Source: an uncultured Paracoccus sp.
GTDB lineage: Bacteria; Pseudomonadota; Alphaproteobacteria; Rhodobacterales; Rhodobacteraceae
NCBI RefSeq assembly: GCF_945915435.1
Contig: NZ_CAMEFG010000020.1
Span: forward strand, 1 to 62,431
Length of the DNA: 62,431 nt
Reading direction: 5' to 3'
Below the pieces are notes generated by a model, which searched no databases, had not been told where the DNA came from, and was given only the letters and a program-made list of their open reading frames with translations. Shown one piece after another: positions 46,765-57,318 of the stretch. The first letter of the stretch is position 1. Each line of letters starts with the position of its first letter. The translations under genes and the position numbers were made by a program.

Positions 46765-47412
46765 GTGAACCGGCGCGCCTTCCTGCTGGCCGGCGGCGCG
46801 CTCGCCGGCCTGTCGGCGCTGCGGGGACAGGCGGAAACCCCGCCCCGCATCGTCGTCTTCGGCGACAGCCTGGCCGAGGGCTACGGCCTGCCCCCCCATC
46901 AGGGGCTGGTGCCGCAGTTGCAAGGCTGGCTGGACGAACGCGGCGTCCCCGCGCGGCTGGTCAATGCCGGGCTGTCGGGCGATTCGAGTTTTGGCGGGCG
47001 GGTGCGCATCCGTTGGGCGCTGCGCGGCGGCGCGGATGGCGTGGTGATCGAGTTGGGCGGCAACGACTTCCTTGCCGGGTTCGGGCTGCGCGACACCGAA
47101 AGGAACCTCGATTCCATCATCGTGCAGGCCAAGCGGGGCGGGCGGCCCGTGCTGCTGGTCGGCGTGGTGCCGCCCGCGCAATACATGGCCCACGACCCGG
47201 CGGATGTCGCCCGCATGTGGCAGCGCCTGGCCGAGCGGCACGGGGTGCTGCTGCATCCCGACCTGTTCGCCCCGCTGTGGCGCGCGCCGCAATCGCAATG
47301 GGGCAGCTTCCTTCAGGACGACGGCATCCACCTGTCGGCCAGCGGCGTATCGCTGGCGGTCGGGGATCTTGGCCCCATGCTGGCCCGACTGGCCGCGCAA
47401 GCCGCGGATTAG
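46765..47412 (+). CDS. SGNH-type arylesterase/lysophospholipase (TesA-like)
   Basis: A 215-residue exported hydrolase starting at GTG 46765 (MNRRAFLLAGGALAGLSAL), a signal with an RR pair. The catalytic blocks are FGDSLAEGYGLP (Ser), NAGLSGDSSFGG (Gly), IELGGNDFLAGF (Asn) and DDGIHLSASG (Asp/His). It hydrolyses acyl esters or thioesters in the periplasm; the substrate is unknown. It lies 10 bases after copA, perhaps co-transcribed, with no obvious link to copper. Confidence 0.9.
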   Translation: MNRRAFLLAGGALAGLSALRGQAETPPRIVVFGDSLAEGYGLPPHQGLVPQLQGWLDERGVPARLVNAGLSGDSSFGGRVRIRWALRGGADGVVIELGGNDFLAGFGLRDTERNLDSIIVQAKRGGRPVLLVGVVPPAQYMAHDPADVARMWQRLAERHGVLLHPDLFAPLWRAPQSQWGSFLQDDGIHLSASGVSLAVGDLGPMLARLAAQAAD

Positions 47413-47852
47413 CGCATCCGGCAAGGCATCCCTGACAGTCGAGGGGGCTAACCCAAAGGCTGACGCGGCAGACCGCACAAGTCACGGATCAGCAACGCGC
47501 AAGCTATCCGCTGGAAGGAATCGGCGCCCTACGGGCAGCCAGTTGCATGGATGCCGGGGCGGCGCGCAAGGTATCGCGGGCATCGGGGTGTGGTCTGATG
47601 CCGAGGCGGCCCGCCGCGCGGGTCGCGGATCCAGGGTTGTTCCGGCAGGAAGCCCGCTGGATCATGGGGTGGATTGCCGGGAGATTGCGGCCCCTTGACC
47701 GACGTGGAACTGACCGACGTGGAACCGGCACCCGCCCTTGCGGAACATGTCCGCCCTGTGGATTCCATCACGGAGGCGGACATGGCAAAGCCCCGCCATC
47801 AAGACGGGGCATTCGACCGATGCGGCAACCCCCGCGCGGTGCGGGGCAAGGC
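47413..47852. other. 440-base convergent gap with a 15-bp tandem repeat and a weak rpmB terminator
   Basis: No gene is convincing. TGACCGACGTGGAAC occurs twice in tandem at 47696-47725. GCCCCG/CGGGGC at 47790-47810 forms a hairpin that, read on the minus strand, is followed by TTTG and probably ends rpmB. Confidence 0.6.
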
Positions 47853-48128
47853 TTATGCCTTGGCCAGCTCGCGCTTGATCTTCAGGGCGCGGTCGGACAG
47901 CTCGGCGTCCTTGGCCTTGGCCAGATAGGCGTCCAGCCCGCCACGGTGATCGACCGAGCGCAGCGCAGCCGCCGAGATACGCAGCGAGAAGCTGCGGCCC
48001 AGCTTGTCGGAAGCCAGCGAAACCTCGTTCAGGTTCGGCAGGAAGCGACGGCGGGTCTTGTTGTTGGCGTGGCTTACGTTGTTCCCGCTCATCGGGCCTT
48101 TGCCGGTCAGTTCGCAGACGCGCGACAT
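47853..48128 (-). CDS. rpmB: 50S ribosomal protein L28
   Basis: A 91-residue ribosomal protein starting [20 protein letters not shown], with [16 protein letters not shown] and [20 protein letters not shown]. The length fits the alphaproteobacterial form. It appears to be a single gene, 120 bases after meaB ends on the same strand. Confidence 0.97.
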   Translation of the reverse strand: MSRVCELTGKGPMSGNNVSHANNKTRRRFLPNLNEVSLASDKLGRSFSLRISAAALRSVDHRGGLDAYLAKAKDAELSDRALKIKRELAKA

Positions 48129-48248
48129 GATTCGTGTTCCTTCATTTCGATTCTGCACGGGCGGCGGCCCGCAATATTCAAAGGGCGCCCAGCCAGAGGC
48201 AGCGCCCGGAAATCCGTCAGCGGGACATACGCAAACCACCCCGGCGCG

Positions 48249-49241
48249 TCAAGCCTTTTCCGGCCCGCTTGCCGCCCCATGTTCGCGCAGCCAGTCCAGA
48301 AAGGACAGCGCGGCCTGTTCGGGCGCGGCCTGCCCGGCGGCGACCTGCCCGCCCACCCGCTCCATGCGGCGGCGCACCTCGGGCCGGTCGAGGCTGGCCA
48401 GCAGGCCCGCGCGCAACTCCGCCTCGAACCAGTGGCGGGCCTGACGGGCGCGATGGGTGGCGAAATGCCCGTTCTCGCGCCGCCAATCGGCCAGGTAGCG
48501 GATGTTTTCCCACGCCTTTTCAAGCCCATCGCCCGTCACGGCGGAGACGGGCAGCGCCTTGGGGAAACCCTCGGGGTCGCCCGCGCGCTTGCGCAGCAGG
48601 CGCAGGGCACCCGCGTAATCGGCAACGGTGCGCCGCGCGGTCGTCAGCAGTTCCCCGTCGGCCTTGTTGATCAGGATCAGATCGGCGATCTCCATGATGC
48701 CGCGCTTGACGCCCTGCAATTCGTCCCCGCCCGCGGGGGCCAGCAGCAGCACGAAGATGTCGGTCATCTCGGCCACCAGCGTTTCGGACTGCCCGACGCC
48801 GACGGTCTCGACCAGGATGACGTCGAAGCCCGCCGCATCGCACAGGCGGATGGATTCGCGCGTCCGCCGCGCCACGCCGCCCAGTTGCGTCTGCGAGGGC
48901 GAGGGCCGGATGAAGGCCAGCGGATCGCGGCTGAGCGTCTCCATCCGCGTCTTGTCGCCAAGGATCGAGCCGCCCGAACGGGTCGAGCTTGGATCCACCG
49001 CCAGCACCGCGACCCGCAGCCCCTGCCCGGTCAGCATCTTGCCGAACGCCTCGATGAAGGTCGATTTGCCGACGCCGGGCGTTCCCGACAGCCCGATTCG
49101 CAGCGCCTTGCCCGCAGGCAGCGCGGACAGCAGCGCAATGGCGCGCTGGCGGTGATCGGCGCGGCTGCTTTCGACCAGCGTGATCGCACGCGACAGGGCA
49201 CGGCGGTTCCCGGCCAGCAAAGGTTCCAGCAGATCGTTCAT
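48249..49241 (-). CDS. meaB: Methylmalonyl-CoA mutase-associated GTPase MeaB
   Basis: G3E-family GTPase chaperone that loads and protects the adenosylcobalamin of methylmalonyl-CoA mutase. The 330-residue product starts MNDLLEPLLAGNRRALSRAI. Walker A is GLSGTPGVGKSTFIE; VLAVDPSSTRSGGSILGDKTRM, ILVETVGVGQSE and LILINKADG are the G-motifs. Mutase genes are not in the window, so its partner (possibly ethylmalonyl-CoA mutase) is encoded elsewhere. Confidence 0.94.
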   Translation of the reverse strand: MNDLLEPLLAGNRRALSRAITLVESSRADHRQRAIALLSALPAGKALRIGLSGTPGVGKSTFIEAFGKMLTGQGLRVAVLAVDPSSTRSGGSILGDKTRMETLSRDPLAFIRPSPSQTQLGGVARRTRESIRLCDAAGFDVILVETVGVGQSETLVAEMTDIFVLLLAPAGGDELQGVKRGIMEIADLILINKADGELLTTARRTVADYAGALRLLRKRAGDPEGFPKALPVSAVTGDGLEKAWENIRYLADWRRENGHFATHRARQARHWFEAELRAGLLASLDRPEVRRRMERVGGQVAAGQAAPEQAALSFLDWLREHGAASGPEKA

Positions 49242-49377
49242 GGTTTTCCGCAAACCCCGCACAAGACAGCTTTGCCCCATGTGGATATTGCCCGGCCCGG
49301 CGGAAGTAAACCGGCCCGATGCCGGGCTTGCCGTCTTGCCCCGGCTTTCCTAAACCGGCAGCCGAGGGAGGTCCCTG

Positions 49378-49734
49378 ATGATCCGCCGCCGCTTTCTTGC
49401 CGTCCTGCTTGCCGCCCTGCCGGGTGTGGCCCCGGCCACCACCCCCCTGCGCCTGCTGATGATCGAGCGGCAGGGCTGCCCCCATTGCCGGTCCTGGCTG
49501 CGCGAGATCGGGCCGGGCTACGCCGAATCGCCGCAGGGCCGCCGCGCGCCGCTGGTCCGCATCGACCTTGACGGCCCCTTTCCCGACGGGTTGGCGCTGG
49601 CCCGGCACCCGTGGCTGACCCCCACCTTCATCCTTGTCGATGGTGGGCGCGAAATCGCGCGGATCGAGGGCTATCCGGGCGCGCGCCACTTCTATCCCCT
49701 GCTGGACCGCATGATGCTGGATGCGGAAAACTAG
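49378..49734 (+). CDS. Periplasmic thioredoxin-fold protein, SoxS-like
   Basis: A 118-residue exported protein (signal MIRRRFLAVLLAALPGVAPA) after CCGAGGGAGG. The mature part has the redox motif ERQGCPHCRSWLREIGPGY and a cis-proline-like HPWLTPTFILVDGG. It resembles the small thiol-disulfide proteins called SoxS in Paracoccus sulfur-oxidation loci, but no sox gene is nearby, so only a general thiol-redox role is supported. It is 97 bases before serS. Confidence 0.83.
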   Translation: MIRRRFLAVLLAALPGVAPATTPLRLLMIERQGCPHCRSWLREIGPGYAESPQGRRAPLVRIDLDGPFPDGLALARHPWLTPTFILVDGGREIARIEGYPGARHFYPLLDRMMLDAEN

Positions 49735-49831
49735 CGCCGTTCATGCATTGTAAAGGTCCGGGCGCTATCTTCCCACCATGACGGGCTTGGGGTAAGCCAT
49801 CCCCGACCCGCCATGAAGGAAAGGCATCGCC

Positions 49832-51124
49832 ATGCTCGACATCCGCGCCATTCGCGAAAACCCCGCCGCCTTCGACGCGGCGCTGGCCCGTCGCGGCCTT
49901 GACGCCATGTCGCCCGCCCTCCTGTCGCTGGACGGCGAACGCCGCGCCACCATCGCGCGGGCCGAAACGTTGCAGGCCGAACAGAACAAGGCCAGCAAGG
50001 AGGCGGGCGCCGCCAAGGGCCGGGGGGATGAAGATGAATTCAACCGCCTGCGCGCGCTGGTTTCCGCCCAGAAGGACGAAGCCGCCAGCCTTCAGGCACA
50101 GGCCGCCGAGTTGGACGTCCAGCTTCGCGACCTGCTGATGGCGCTGCCCAACCTGCCGCTCGACAGCGTCCCCGACGGCAAGGACGAAGGCGACAACGTC
50201 GAGATCCGCCGCTGGGGCGATCCGCGCAGCCTTGATTTCCAGCCGGTCGAGCATTTCCAGATCGCGGGCGTCAAGCCGGGCATGGATTTCGAGACGGCGG
50301 CGAAGCTGTCGGGCGCGCGCTTCGTGCTGCTGCGCGGCGGCGTCGCCCGCATCCACCGCGCACTTGCGCAATTCATGCTGGACCTGCATGTGAACGAACA
50401 CGGGCTGACCGAGACATGGGCGCCCGTCCTCGTCCTGTCCGAGATGATGGCCGGCACCGGCCAGCTTCCGAAATTCGGCGAGGACAGCTATCAGACCCGT
50501 GAAGGCTGGTGGCTGATCCCGACATCCGAGGTAACGCTGACCAATACCGTCCACGGCGACCTGGTCGATCACGCCAGCCTGCCCCGACGCATGGTCGCGC
50601 ATAGCCAGTGCTTCCGCTCCGAGGCGGGCAGCGCGGGCCGCGACACCACCGGCATGCTGCGCCAGCACCAGTTCGAGAAGGTCGAGATGGTCTCGATCAC
50701 CGATGCCGAAAGCGGGCTGGACGAACACGCCCGGATGACCCGCTGCGCCGAGACCGTGCTGGAACGGCTGGGTCTGCCCTATCGCACGATCGTGCTTTGC
50801 ACCGGCGACATGGGCTTCGGCGCGCGCATCACCCACGACCTCGAAGTCTGGTTGCCCGGACAGGACAGGTATCGCGAGATTTCCAGCGTCAGCTATTGCG
50901 GCGATTTCCAGGCACGCCGCATGAACGCGCGCTATCGCCCCGAAGGGGGCGGCAAGCCGGAATTCGTCCACACGCTGAACGGCTCGGGGCTGGCCGTGGG
51001 GCGGACGCTGATCGCGGTGCTGGAAAACGGCCAGCAGGCCGATGGCTCGGTCCTGCTGCCCGAGGCGCTGCATCCCTATCTGGGCGGCAAGACGCGGCTT
51101 GACGCCAGCGGCGACCTGGCCTGA
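49832..51124 (+). CDS. serS: Seryl-tRNA synthetase
   Basis: Class II synthetase charging tRNA-Ser (and tRNA-Sec). The 430-residue product starts [20 protein letters not shown], followed by the N-terminal coiled coil (residues 30-105) that binds the long variable arm. Class II motifs appear as [34 protein letters not shown] (motif 2) and [17 protein letters not shown] (motif 3). Length and motifs are complete. Confidence 0.97.
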   Translation: MLDIRAIRENPAAFDAALARRGLDAMSPALLSLDGERRATIARAETLQAEQNKASKEAGAAKGRGDEDEFNRLRALVSAQKDEAASLQAQAAELDVQLRDLLMALPNLPLDSVPDGKDEGDNVEIRRWGDPRSLDFQPVEHFQIAGVKPGMDFETAAKLSGARFVLLRGGVARIHRALAQFMLDLHVNEHGLTETWAPVLVLSEMMAGTGQLPKFGEDSYQTREGWWLIPTSEVTLTNTVHGDLVDHASLPRRMVAHSQCFRSEAGSAGRDTTGMLRQHQFEKVEMVSITDAESGLDEHARMTRCAETVLERLGLPYRTIVLCTGDMGFGARITHDLEVWLPGQDRYREISSVSYCGDFQARRMNARYRPEGGGKPEFVHTLNGSGLAVGRTLIAVLENGQQADGSVLLPEALHPYLGGKTRLDASGDLA

Positions 51125-51304
51125 GCAGCGAATCCGCAAGGGCGGATCGCGAAAGCCTTGCCGCAGCGCAAAGCCCCCAAGGACGGGGACCTGCCCCCTC
51201 GACATCCGACCGGGCCGTCGAGGGGGTCCCGCACATCCGCTCATTTTCCCGAGATCGCGCGTCCCGCAGGGAAACCGCAGGGGTCGGCCCGGCGTTTCCA
51301 CCCC

Positions 51305-52117
51305 ATGCGTAAACTGGCCCAAGCAGCAGTCTGGACCAGCGTGGCGCTGTTCATCCTCAGCGGGCTGAACTTTGCCACGCGGTCGCAGCCACAGCACCCG
51401 ACAGGGACCGCGCCCGCCCCGATTCGTCCCGAATCCGGCGCCGTGCCCGAATTGGCGGGCATGCTGCTGGTCCAGCCTCCGGCCGACCTGCCGGGCGGGC
51501 TGGCGGCGCAACTGCTGGCGCCGCAGGGACCTGTCCAATGGCTGTTCCTGCTGCTGGTCTGGATCGCGGCGGCAGCCTATTCGCTGCGCCTGTCCGGCTG
51601 GATCGCAAGGCCGCAGGGGCATCGCGGCACCTTGCGCCCACGTTCCCACGAGCCGCCCTTTCACGAACCGACGGCGCTTTCCATCGGCCTGCTGATGGGC
51701 GCGATCTGGCCCTGGGTCATCTGGCGCCACCCGCCGACCGGCATGGCGCTGGCCCTGATCGGCTTCGTCGCCGTCATGTCGCCCCTGCTGAGGCGCGGCG
51801 GCAAGGGGGTCAGCGTCTCGCTTGGCGTGCTGGCGGGCTGGATCACCGTCGTCACCTGCGCCGCCTTCGCGACCTTTCTGGACCTGAACCTGGGCACGCC
51901 GCAGACGCTGTCGGCGCTGATCGCGCTGCTGTTCTGCGCGCTGGCGGCGCTGGCCGCGCAGCTTCGCATCGGCGCGCCCTTCGCCTATTCGGCGACCATG
52001 ATCCTGGGGCTGCTGGGAATCGCCGCGGCGACGATGGGCGTCAACCCGATGATCGCAATGGCGACGACCATCGCGCTAAGCGTCGTCGCAGCCACGCTGA
52101 TCCGGGTCGCGACCTAG
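51305..52117 (+). CDS. Hypothetical multi-pass membrane protein
   Basis: Unrecognised, 270 residues from ATG 51305 ([20 protein letters not shown]); the frame is open to 51158 but without signs of coding. About seven hydrophobic segments are visible, including [35 protein letters not shown] and the final [18 protein letters not shown] Pro-rich loop follows the first segment. It ends in the CTAG tetranucleotide that also supplies the stop of convergent der. Confidence 0.75.
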   Translation: MRKLAQAAVWTSVALFILSGLNFATRSQPQHPTGTAPAPIRPESGAVPELAGMLLVQPPADLPGGLAAQLLAPQGPVQWLFLLLVWIAAAAYSLRLSGWIARPQGHRGTLRPRSHEPPFHEPTALSIGLLMGAIWPWVIWRHPPTGMALALIGFVAVMSPLLRRGGKGVSVSLGVLAGWITVVTCAAFATFLDLNLGTPQTLSALIALLFCALAALAAQLRIGAPFAYSATMILGLLGIAAATMGVNPMIAMATTIALSVVAATLIRVAT

Positions 52118-53580
52118 CTGCCCTTGGGCTTTTGCCGCTGCTTGTGCTTGGACAGCGCGCCGGACTGGCTGATCTTGTCCGCCTTGTGACGGTAAGGGTT
52201 CTTGACGCCCTGATCGCGGAAATTCAGCCGGATCGGCGTGCCGGGCATGTCGAAATCCTGCCGCAGCCCGTTCACCAGATAGCGCGCATAGGCGTCGGGC
52301 AGCTTGTCGGTATGGGTCGCCATGACCACGAAGGCAGGCGGGCGGGTCTTGATCTGCGTCATGTAGCGCAGCCGGATGCGGCGCCCGCCGGGCGCGGGCG
52401 GCGGGTGCGCCTCGGTCATGGCACCCAGCCATTGGTTCAGCTTGGCGGTGGTGATGCGGCGGTTCCAGACCTCATGCGCCTTGAGGATCGCGTTGTGCAG
52501 CCGGTCCAGCCCCTTGCCGGTGCGGGCGCTGACCGTGACCAGCGGCGCGCCGCGCAACTGCGGCAGCAGGCGCTCGAACGCCTCGCGCAACTCCTTCAGC
52601 TTTTCGGGCTTGTCGTCCTCAAGATCCCATTTGTTGGCGGCGACGACGACCGCGCGCCCCTCGGTTTCCGCGAAATCGGCGATGCGCAGGTCCTGCTGTT
52701 CAAAGGGGATACCCACGTCCAGCAGCACCACGACAACCTCGGCGAAGCGCACGGCGCGCAGCCCGTCGGCCACGGACAGCTTTTCGACCTTTTCGACCAC
52801 GCGGGCCTTCTTGCGCATCCCTGCCGTGTCGAAGATCCGCATCGGCGTGCCCATGAATTCCGTCGTGACCGAGATCGAGTCGCGGGTGATTCCCGCCTCG
52901 GGTCCCGTCAGCAGGCGATCCTCGCCCAGGATCTTGTTGATAAGCGTGGATTTCCCGGCATTCGGACGGCCGATGACGGCCAGTTGCAAGGGCTTTTGCG
53001 CCGAGGGCCGCCAGTCCTCGGCCCCATCCGCATCGGTCACGTCCACATCGGTGGCGGGGACCTGCTGGACGTTTTCGGCCTCGAACCGCTCGGCCAGCGG
53101 GACCAGCGCGCGATAGAGGTCGTCCATCCCCTCGCCATGTTCGGCGGAAATGCGCAGCGGCTCGCCCAGGCCAAGCGCATAGCCTTCCAGCGCGCCGGAT
53201 TCGCCCGCCTTGCCCTCGGCCTTGTTGGCGGCAAGGATGACGTGGCGTGCGCGGCGGCGCAGAATGTCGGCGAAATATTCGTCGGCGGCGGTCACGCCCG
53301 CCCGCGCGTCGATGACGAAAAGGCAGACGTCGGCCTCTTCGACGGCGCGTTCGGTCAGGCGGCGCATGCGGCCTTGCAGGCTGTCGTCCTCGACCATTTC
53401 CAGCCCCGCCGAATCGACGACGATAAAGCGCAGATCGCCCAGCCGTCCCTGCCCTTCGCGCAGGTCGCGGGTCACGCCGGGCTGGTCATCGACCAGCGCA
53501 AGGCGCTTGCCCACGAGACGGTTGAACAGGGTCGATTTCCCGACATTCGGGCGGCCGACGATGGCGAGGGTAAAGCTCAT
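52114..53580 (-). CDS. der: Ribosome assembly GTPase Der (EngA)
   Basis: Double-GTPase needed for 50S subunit maturation. The 488-residue protein has G-domain 1 at about 3-165 ([29 protein letters not shown]) and G-domain 2 at about 200-375 ([37 protein letters not shown]), then the KH-like C-terminal domain and a Lys-rich tail. Its start overlaps the bamB-like stop (ATGA). YfgM-BamB-Der is a familiar proteobacterial order. Confidence 0.97.
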   Translation of the reverse strand: MSFTLAIVGRPNVGKSTLFNRLVGKRLALVDDQPGVTRDLREGQGRLGDLRFIVVDSAGLEMVEDDSLQGRMRRLTERAVEEADVCLFVIDARAGVTAADEYFADILRRRARHVILAANKAEGKAGESGALEGYALGLGEPLRISAEHGEGMDDLYRALVPLAERFEAENVQQVPATDVDVTDADGAEDWRPSAQKPLQLAVIGRPNAGKSTLINKILGEDRLLTGPEAGITRDSISVTTEFMGTPMRIFDTAGMRKKARVVEKVEKLSVADGLRAVRFAEVVVVLLDVGIPFEQQDLRIADFAETEGRAVVVAANKWDLEDDKPEKLKELREAFERLLPQLRGAPLVTVSARTGKGLDRLHNAILKAHEVWNRRITTAKLNQWLGAMTEAHPPPAPGGRRIRLRYMTQIKTRPPAFVVMATHTDKLPDAYARYLVNGLRQDFDMPGTPIRLNFRDQGVKNPYRHKADKISQSGALSKHKQRQKPKGS

Positions 53581-54902
53581 CTGTAAGCAATCAGTTGCGC
53601 GTCGCGGGTGACGACGTAAAGCGTCTGGCCCGCGACGACGGGGGTGGTGGCCGCGCCACCGGGAATCTCGGCCTGCCCGATCAGTGCGCCCGAGCCGGGG
53701 TCGAAGACCCGCAGCCTGCCGTCGGTCGAAGCAAGGTAAAGCCTGCCCCCCGCCAGCACCGGCCCGAAATGGGCATGAACGCGGTCCTGCTTGCGGGCAC
53801 GGCGGGTCTCGACATATTCGGGCAGATCGACGCCCCAGATGCCGGCGCCGGTTGCGGCATCCAGCCGCACCAGTTGCGCCTGGTCGTTGACCAGGAAAAT
53901 CGAGTTGCCCGCAGGCGTCACCGGATTGGCCGCGCCGTTGCGGGCGTTCCACGCCAGCGCGCCGGTTTGCAGATCGAAGGCCGCCGTCCGCCCCGAGGTG
54001 GTGCCCGCGATCACGCGGTTGCCCATGATCACCGGATCGCCGCCGATGTCGCGGATCAGCCCGATGGCGCGGCCCGTGCGCGAGCCGCCGACCTGCCCCG
54101 ACCAAAGCTGTTCGCCGCTGTCGCGGTCCACCGCCAGAAGCTGGCCCGAGGCATAGGGGAAGATCACCGTGTTGCCCGACACCGCGGGCGAGGAATGCCC
54201 CATCACCCCGGCGACGGCGAGCGTTCCGCCGACCTGCCATTGCACCCGCCCGTCGGATGCGCGAATCGCCCAGCCGGTCGCGTTGCGCGCCATGACATAG
54301 ACCATCCCCCGGTCCACCGTGGGCGAGCCGGAAATCACCGCATCCACCCGCTGCCGCCAGATCACGCCGCCGCTGCGGGCATCCAGCGCGACCAGTTCGC
54401 CATAGCCGGTGGTGACGTAGACGCGGCCCCCGTCATAGGCGATGCCGCCGCCCGAGACGCTTTCGCCGACTTCGCCCGCCGGAACCAGGTTCGAGGTCCA
54501 GGCCGTCTGACCCGAGGGCGTCGTCGCCGTGACCCGCGCCCGGCTGTCCTTGGTATAGATCAGCCCGCCGCCCACGATCGGGTCGGCGGTGATGCGATGG
54601 CGGCGCCCGGCGGGCTGGCCGATACCCACGGACCAGATCGGCGTCAGGCCCTGCCCGATGGCGGCATGGCCGGGGTTGTGGGTCGGCCCGCCGCCAAGCT
54701 GGGGCCATTCGGCATTGGCGCGCATGGCGGGCAGGGACAGCGCGACCGTGGCCGCGCCGGGCTGGCCCTGCACGGCGGGACCATCGGGCGACAACACGGC
54801 GCGGGGGTCCAGCCGCTCACCGGGCAGGATCTCGTCGCGGTCGCCGCAACCCGTCAGGGCGACGGTCCCCGCCAGAAGGGCGATCAGGGGCAATCTGGTC
54901 AT
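53577..54902 (-). CDS. bamB: BamB-like PQQ-repeat beta-propeller lipoprotein
   Basis: A 441-residue outer-membrane lipoprotein ([20 protein letters not shown], lipobox LTGC) with repeated propeller blades such as [35 protein letters not shown] and [17 protein letters not shown]. It matches BamB/YfgL, the accessory subunit of the outer-membrane protein assembly machine, though alphaproteobacterial members diverge. ATG 54902 is taken; GTG 54905 is next to it. It follows the YfgM-like gene and is coupled to der. Confidence 0.9.
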   Translation of the reverse strand: MTRLPLIALLAGTVALTGCGDRDEILPGERLDPRAVLSPDGPAVQGQPGAATVALSLPAMRANAEWPQLGGGPTHNPGHAAIGQGLTPIWSVGIGQPAGRRHRITADPIVGGGLIYTKDSRARVTATTPSGQTAWTSNLVPAGEVGESVSGGGIAYDGGRVYVTTGYGELVALDARSGGVIWRQRVDAVISGSPTVDRGMVYVMARNATGWAIRASDGRVQWQVGGTLAVAGVMGHSSPAVSGNTVIFPYASGQLLAVDRDSGEQLWSGQVGGSRTGRAIGLIRDIGGDPVIMGNRVIAGTTSGRTAAFDLQTGALAWNARNGAANPVTPAGNSIFLVNDQAQLVRLDAATGAGIWGVDLPEYVETRRARKQDRVHAHFGPVLAGGRLYLASTDGRLRVFDPGSGALIGQAEIPGGAATTPVVAGQTLYVVTRDAQLIAYR

Positions 54903-54940
54903 CACTGTCTCCTCTTCGCGGGCCTTTGGTCCGGGCCGCG

Positions 54941-55636
54941 TCAGTCGGCGGTGGGTGCGGCATCGGCAGCCGCGACCGCGTCATCCTGTTCGGGATCGAC
55001 GCCGAGGACGATCATCAACTCGTCCAGCCGCCGGCGCAAGCCTTGGGAAAGCCCGTCCTTCTGCCGGATCTGGCGGATCAGGGTGACGGCATCGTCGTCG
55101 CGTCCGGCCTCGACAAGGGCAAGGGCCTTCTGCTCAAGCGCCAGCAGTTCAAAGGGGGTGCCGGGTTGGGAAAGTTCGCTCAGCAGGGTGTCGCGGTCGG
55201 CGGCGCCAAGCGCGGGACCGGCGGCGATCACCGCCTTCAGCTTGGCAAGGTCGCGCAGCACGGGATCGTCGCCGCCGATCCGGCTGGCCAGTTCGCGCAG
55301 GGCCTGCGCCGCCTGCGGGCCTTGTCCATCGGCCTCGAGCGCGGCGGCGGCCAGCAGCGTGGCGACCGCGTGGCGGCCTTCGTCGCTCTCTTGCGCCAGT
55401 TCGTGCAGCGCCGCGGCGGGATCGTCCGACTGTTCGGCGGCCAGCACCGCATCGCCGAAATCCTGCGCCCGGCCGCGTTCCTGGACGCGGGAATATTCAT
55501 GCCATGCCGCGCCGCCGACCAGCGCCAGCACCAGCAGCACCACGATCCAGCCAAAGCGCCGCAGCAGCCCGAAAAGCCGGTCCCGGCGCAGATCTGCCGC
55601 AACCTCGTCGATAAAGCTGTCGTTCTGATTGGACAT
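54941..55636 (-). CDS. YfgM-like tetratricopeptide membrane protein
   Basis: A 231-residue protein with a cytoplasmic N-terminus (MSNQNDSFIDEVAADLRRDR), one membrane segment (FGWIVVLLVLALVGGAAWHEY) and a helical, TPR-like periplasmic domain with an acidic, Ala-rich tail. E. coli YfgM is a comparable inner-membrane protein linked to periplasmic chaperones and SecYEG. Its position immediately before bamB and der supports the assignment. Confidence 0.87.
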   Translation of the reverse strand: MSNQNDSFIDEVAADLRRDRLFGLLRRFGWIVVLLVLALVGGAAWHEYSRVQERGRAQDFGDAVLAAEQSDDPAAALHELAQESDEGRHAVATLLAAAALEADGQGPQAAQALRELASRIGGDDPVLRDLAKLKAVIAAGPALGAADRDTLLSELSQPGTPFELLALEQKALALVEAGRDDDAVTLIRQIRQKDGLSQGLRRRLDELMIVLGVDPEQDDAVAAADAAPTAD

Positions 55637-55825
55637 GAGTTCCCCGCGCTTCCTTCAGCGCCCTTCTATACGCGACCGGGTTCCTTTGCCAATGCCGCGC
55701 AACGCCCGCGAAAAGCAGAAGTGAACGATTTTCCGCGCGCCCCGCCCGGCGGGTTCCGGCCAGCCGTTGCCCGAGGGGTCGAAACCGGGGGCCTGCGTGG
55801 CCCCGGCCTTGTCGCGGCAATGACG

Positions 55826-55854
55826 AAAAAGCCCGCCGGTGAAGGGCGGGCTTT
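55826..55854 (-). terminator. Terminator after sodB
   Basis: AAAGCCCGCC (55828-55837) and GGCGGGCTTT (55845-55854) form a 10-bp stem with a seven-base loop. On the minus strand it is followed by a run of five T, 24 bases after the sodB stop. Confidence 0.88.
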
Positions 55855-55878
55855 CTTGTCGATTCGCGGCGCGGGGGT

Positions 55879-56478
55879 TCACAGGCGCGAGGCCACGTTT
55901 TCCCAGTTCACCAGCTTGTCGAGGAAGTTCTCGATATATTTCGGACGCGCGTTGCGGAAGTCGATGTAATAGCTGTGTTCCCACACGTCGATGCCCAGAA
56001 GCGCCGTCTGGCCGTGGCAAAGCGGGTTCACGCCGTTTTCGGTCTTGGTCACTTCCAGCCCGCCGTCGGCATTCTTGACCAGCCATGCCCAGCCGGAACC
56101 GAACTGGCCCACGCCGGCCTCGGTGAACTTCTTCTTGAAATCGTCGACCGAGCCGAAGCTGTCCTTGATCGCGCTTTCCAGTTCGGACGGGATCACGCCG
56201 GGGTTCGGGGCCATCATTTCCCAGAACTGGCTATGGTTCCAGTGCTGGCTGGCATTGTTGAAGATGCCGTTCTGCGCCACGGCGCCCTGCTGGTAGGTGC
56301 CCTTGACGATATCCTCAAGCGACTTGCCCTCCCACTCGGTCCCGGCGACCAGCTCGTTGAGCTTGTCGACATAGGCTTTGTGGTGCTTGTCGTGGTGATA
56401 TTCCAGCGTCTCGCGCGACATGCCGCCTTCGGCAAGCGCGTCATGGGCATAAGGAAGATCGGGAAGCGTAAAGGCCAT
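55879..56478 (-). CDS. sodB: Superoxide dismutase, Fe (or cambialistic) type
   Basis: Converts superoxide to O2 and H2O2 in the cytoplasm. The 199-residue product starts MAFTLPDLPYAHDALAEGG. The metal ligands lie in YHHDKHHKAYV, SQHWNHSQFWEMM, GIDVWEHSYYIDFRN. VGQFGSGWAWLV and NPLCHGQTALLG point to the Fe-type branch, but the Fe/Mn choice cannot be settled by eye. The start at 56478 matches the family and lies after an AAAGGGGA-like site. Confidence 0.95.
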   Translation of the reverse strand: MAFTLPDLPYAHDALAEGGMSRETLEYHHDKHHKAYVDKLNELVAGTEWEGKSLEDIVKGTYQQGAVAQNGIFNNASQHWNHSQFWEMMAPNPGVIPSELESAIKDSFGSVDDFKKKFTEAGVGQFGSGWAWLVKNADGGLEVTKTENGVNPLCHGQTALLGIDVWEHSYYIDFRNARPKYIENFLDKLVNWENVASRL

Positions 56479-56598
56479 TTTCGGGTCCCCTTTCAATAAG
56501 TTCGCCAGCGCATGTCTGGCACAGCTCCGCCGCGGGCGAAAGCCCCCGCGTCGCCCTTTCAACCCGGACCGGGGTTCAAGGTTCCAAATCCCGCCGCC

Positions 56599-57081
56599 CT
56601 ATTCGCGCGGATTGCCGCAAAAGCCGCGCCCGGCGATGGTGTTGTCATAGTCCTGCGCCTGCACCGTCATGCGGGCCGACGAATCGCGCTTGTCCAGCGT
56701 CAGGCGGAAATCCAGCCGCTCGGCCCATTGGCCCGAACGGTTGCGCACCCCGGCCAGCGCCCAGCCATAGGTGCGCAGGCGGCGGTCGTCGGCGGTCACA
56801 TAGGCCTGGATCGGGCGACCGACATATTGCTGCAGGATGGGGTCGAAAACCTCGATCCGGCCATTGGCCTGCCGCGTCACGATGACGATCTCGGGGACCC
56901 AGCCGGTATAGCCGCCGGGGTGGTCCGGGTCGGGCACCTCGTCCAGGCCGCAGATCATCACGACCGGCTCGGCCGGCGGCGCCTGCTGGGCCGACAACGG
57001 CGCGGCGGGCAGGGCCAACGCCAGGACGGGCGCCAGAAGGGCGGCGATGGCGGAAAGGCGGCGGCGTCCGGTGCCCGGCAT
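56599..57081 (-). CDS. Secreted hypothetical protein (160 aa)
   Basis: Unrecognised. From ATG 57081 it has a signal peptide (MPGTGRRRLSAIAALLAPVL... ending near PLSA) and a mature part of about 130 residues. VVMICGLDEVPDPDHPGG and the terminal AGRGFCGNPRE hold its two cysteines, which may pair, and IVTRQANGRIEVFDPILQQY looks like beta structure. The frame extends to 57198 without a better start. It appears to be alone between sodB and a small membrane protein gene. Confidence 0.75.
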   Translation of the reverse strand: MPGTGRRRLSAIAALLAPVLALALPAAPLSAQQAPPAEPVVMICGLDEVPDPDHPGGYTGWVPEIVIVTRQANGRIEVFDPILQQYVGRPIQAYVTADDRRLRTYGWALAGVRNRSGQWAERLDFRLTLDKRDSSARMTVQAQDYDNTIAGRGFCGNPRE

Positions 57082-57318
57082 GATGTCCCCCGATGGTTGC
57101 GCGGATCTGGCCGCCCATCCATAGCCGCCCCGCCGCCCGCGGGATAGGGGCCGCGCGCGCGAGCGGCGATTTTGCCCCAAGGCGCCCCTGCCGTTCACGC
57201 GGACAAGGCCGCACGCCCCGGCAAGGGGACGGCGGCCTTGCGGCAGTTCCGGGATGCGCGCAGGGCGTGGCCGGGATAACCGGCCCGCCCATCCGCCAGG
57301 CGGTCGCGCACCGTCCGG

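Noticed and set aside
47547..49571. Plus-strand open frame of 674 codons
   Set aside because: Runs antisense through rpmB and meaB; no domain.
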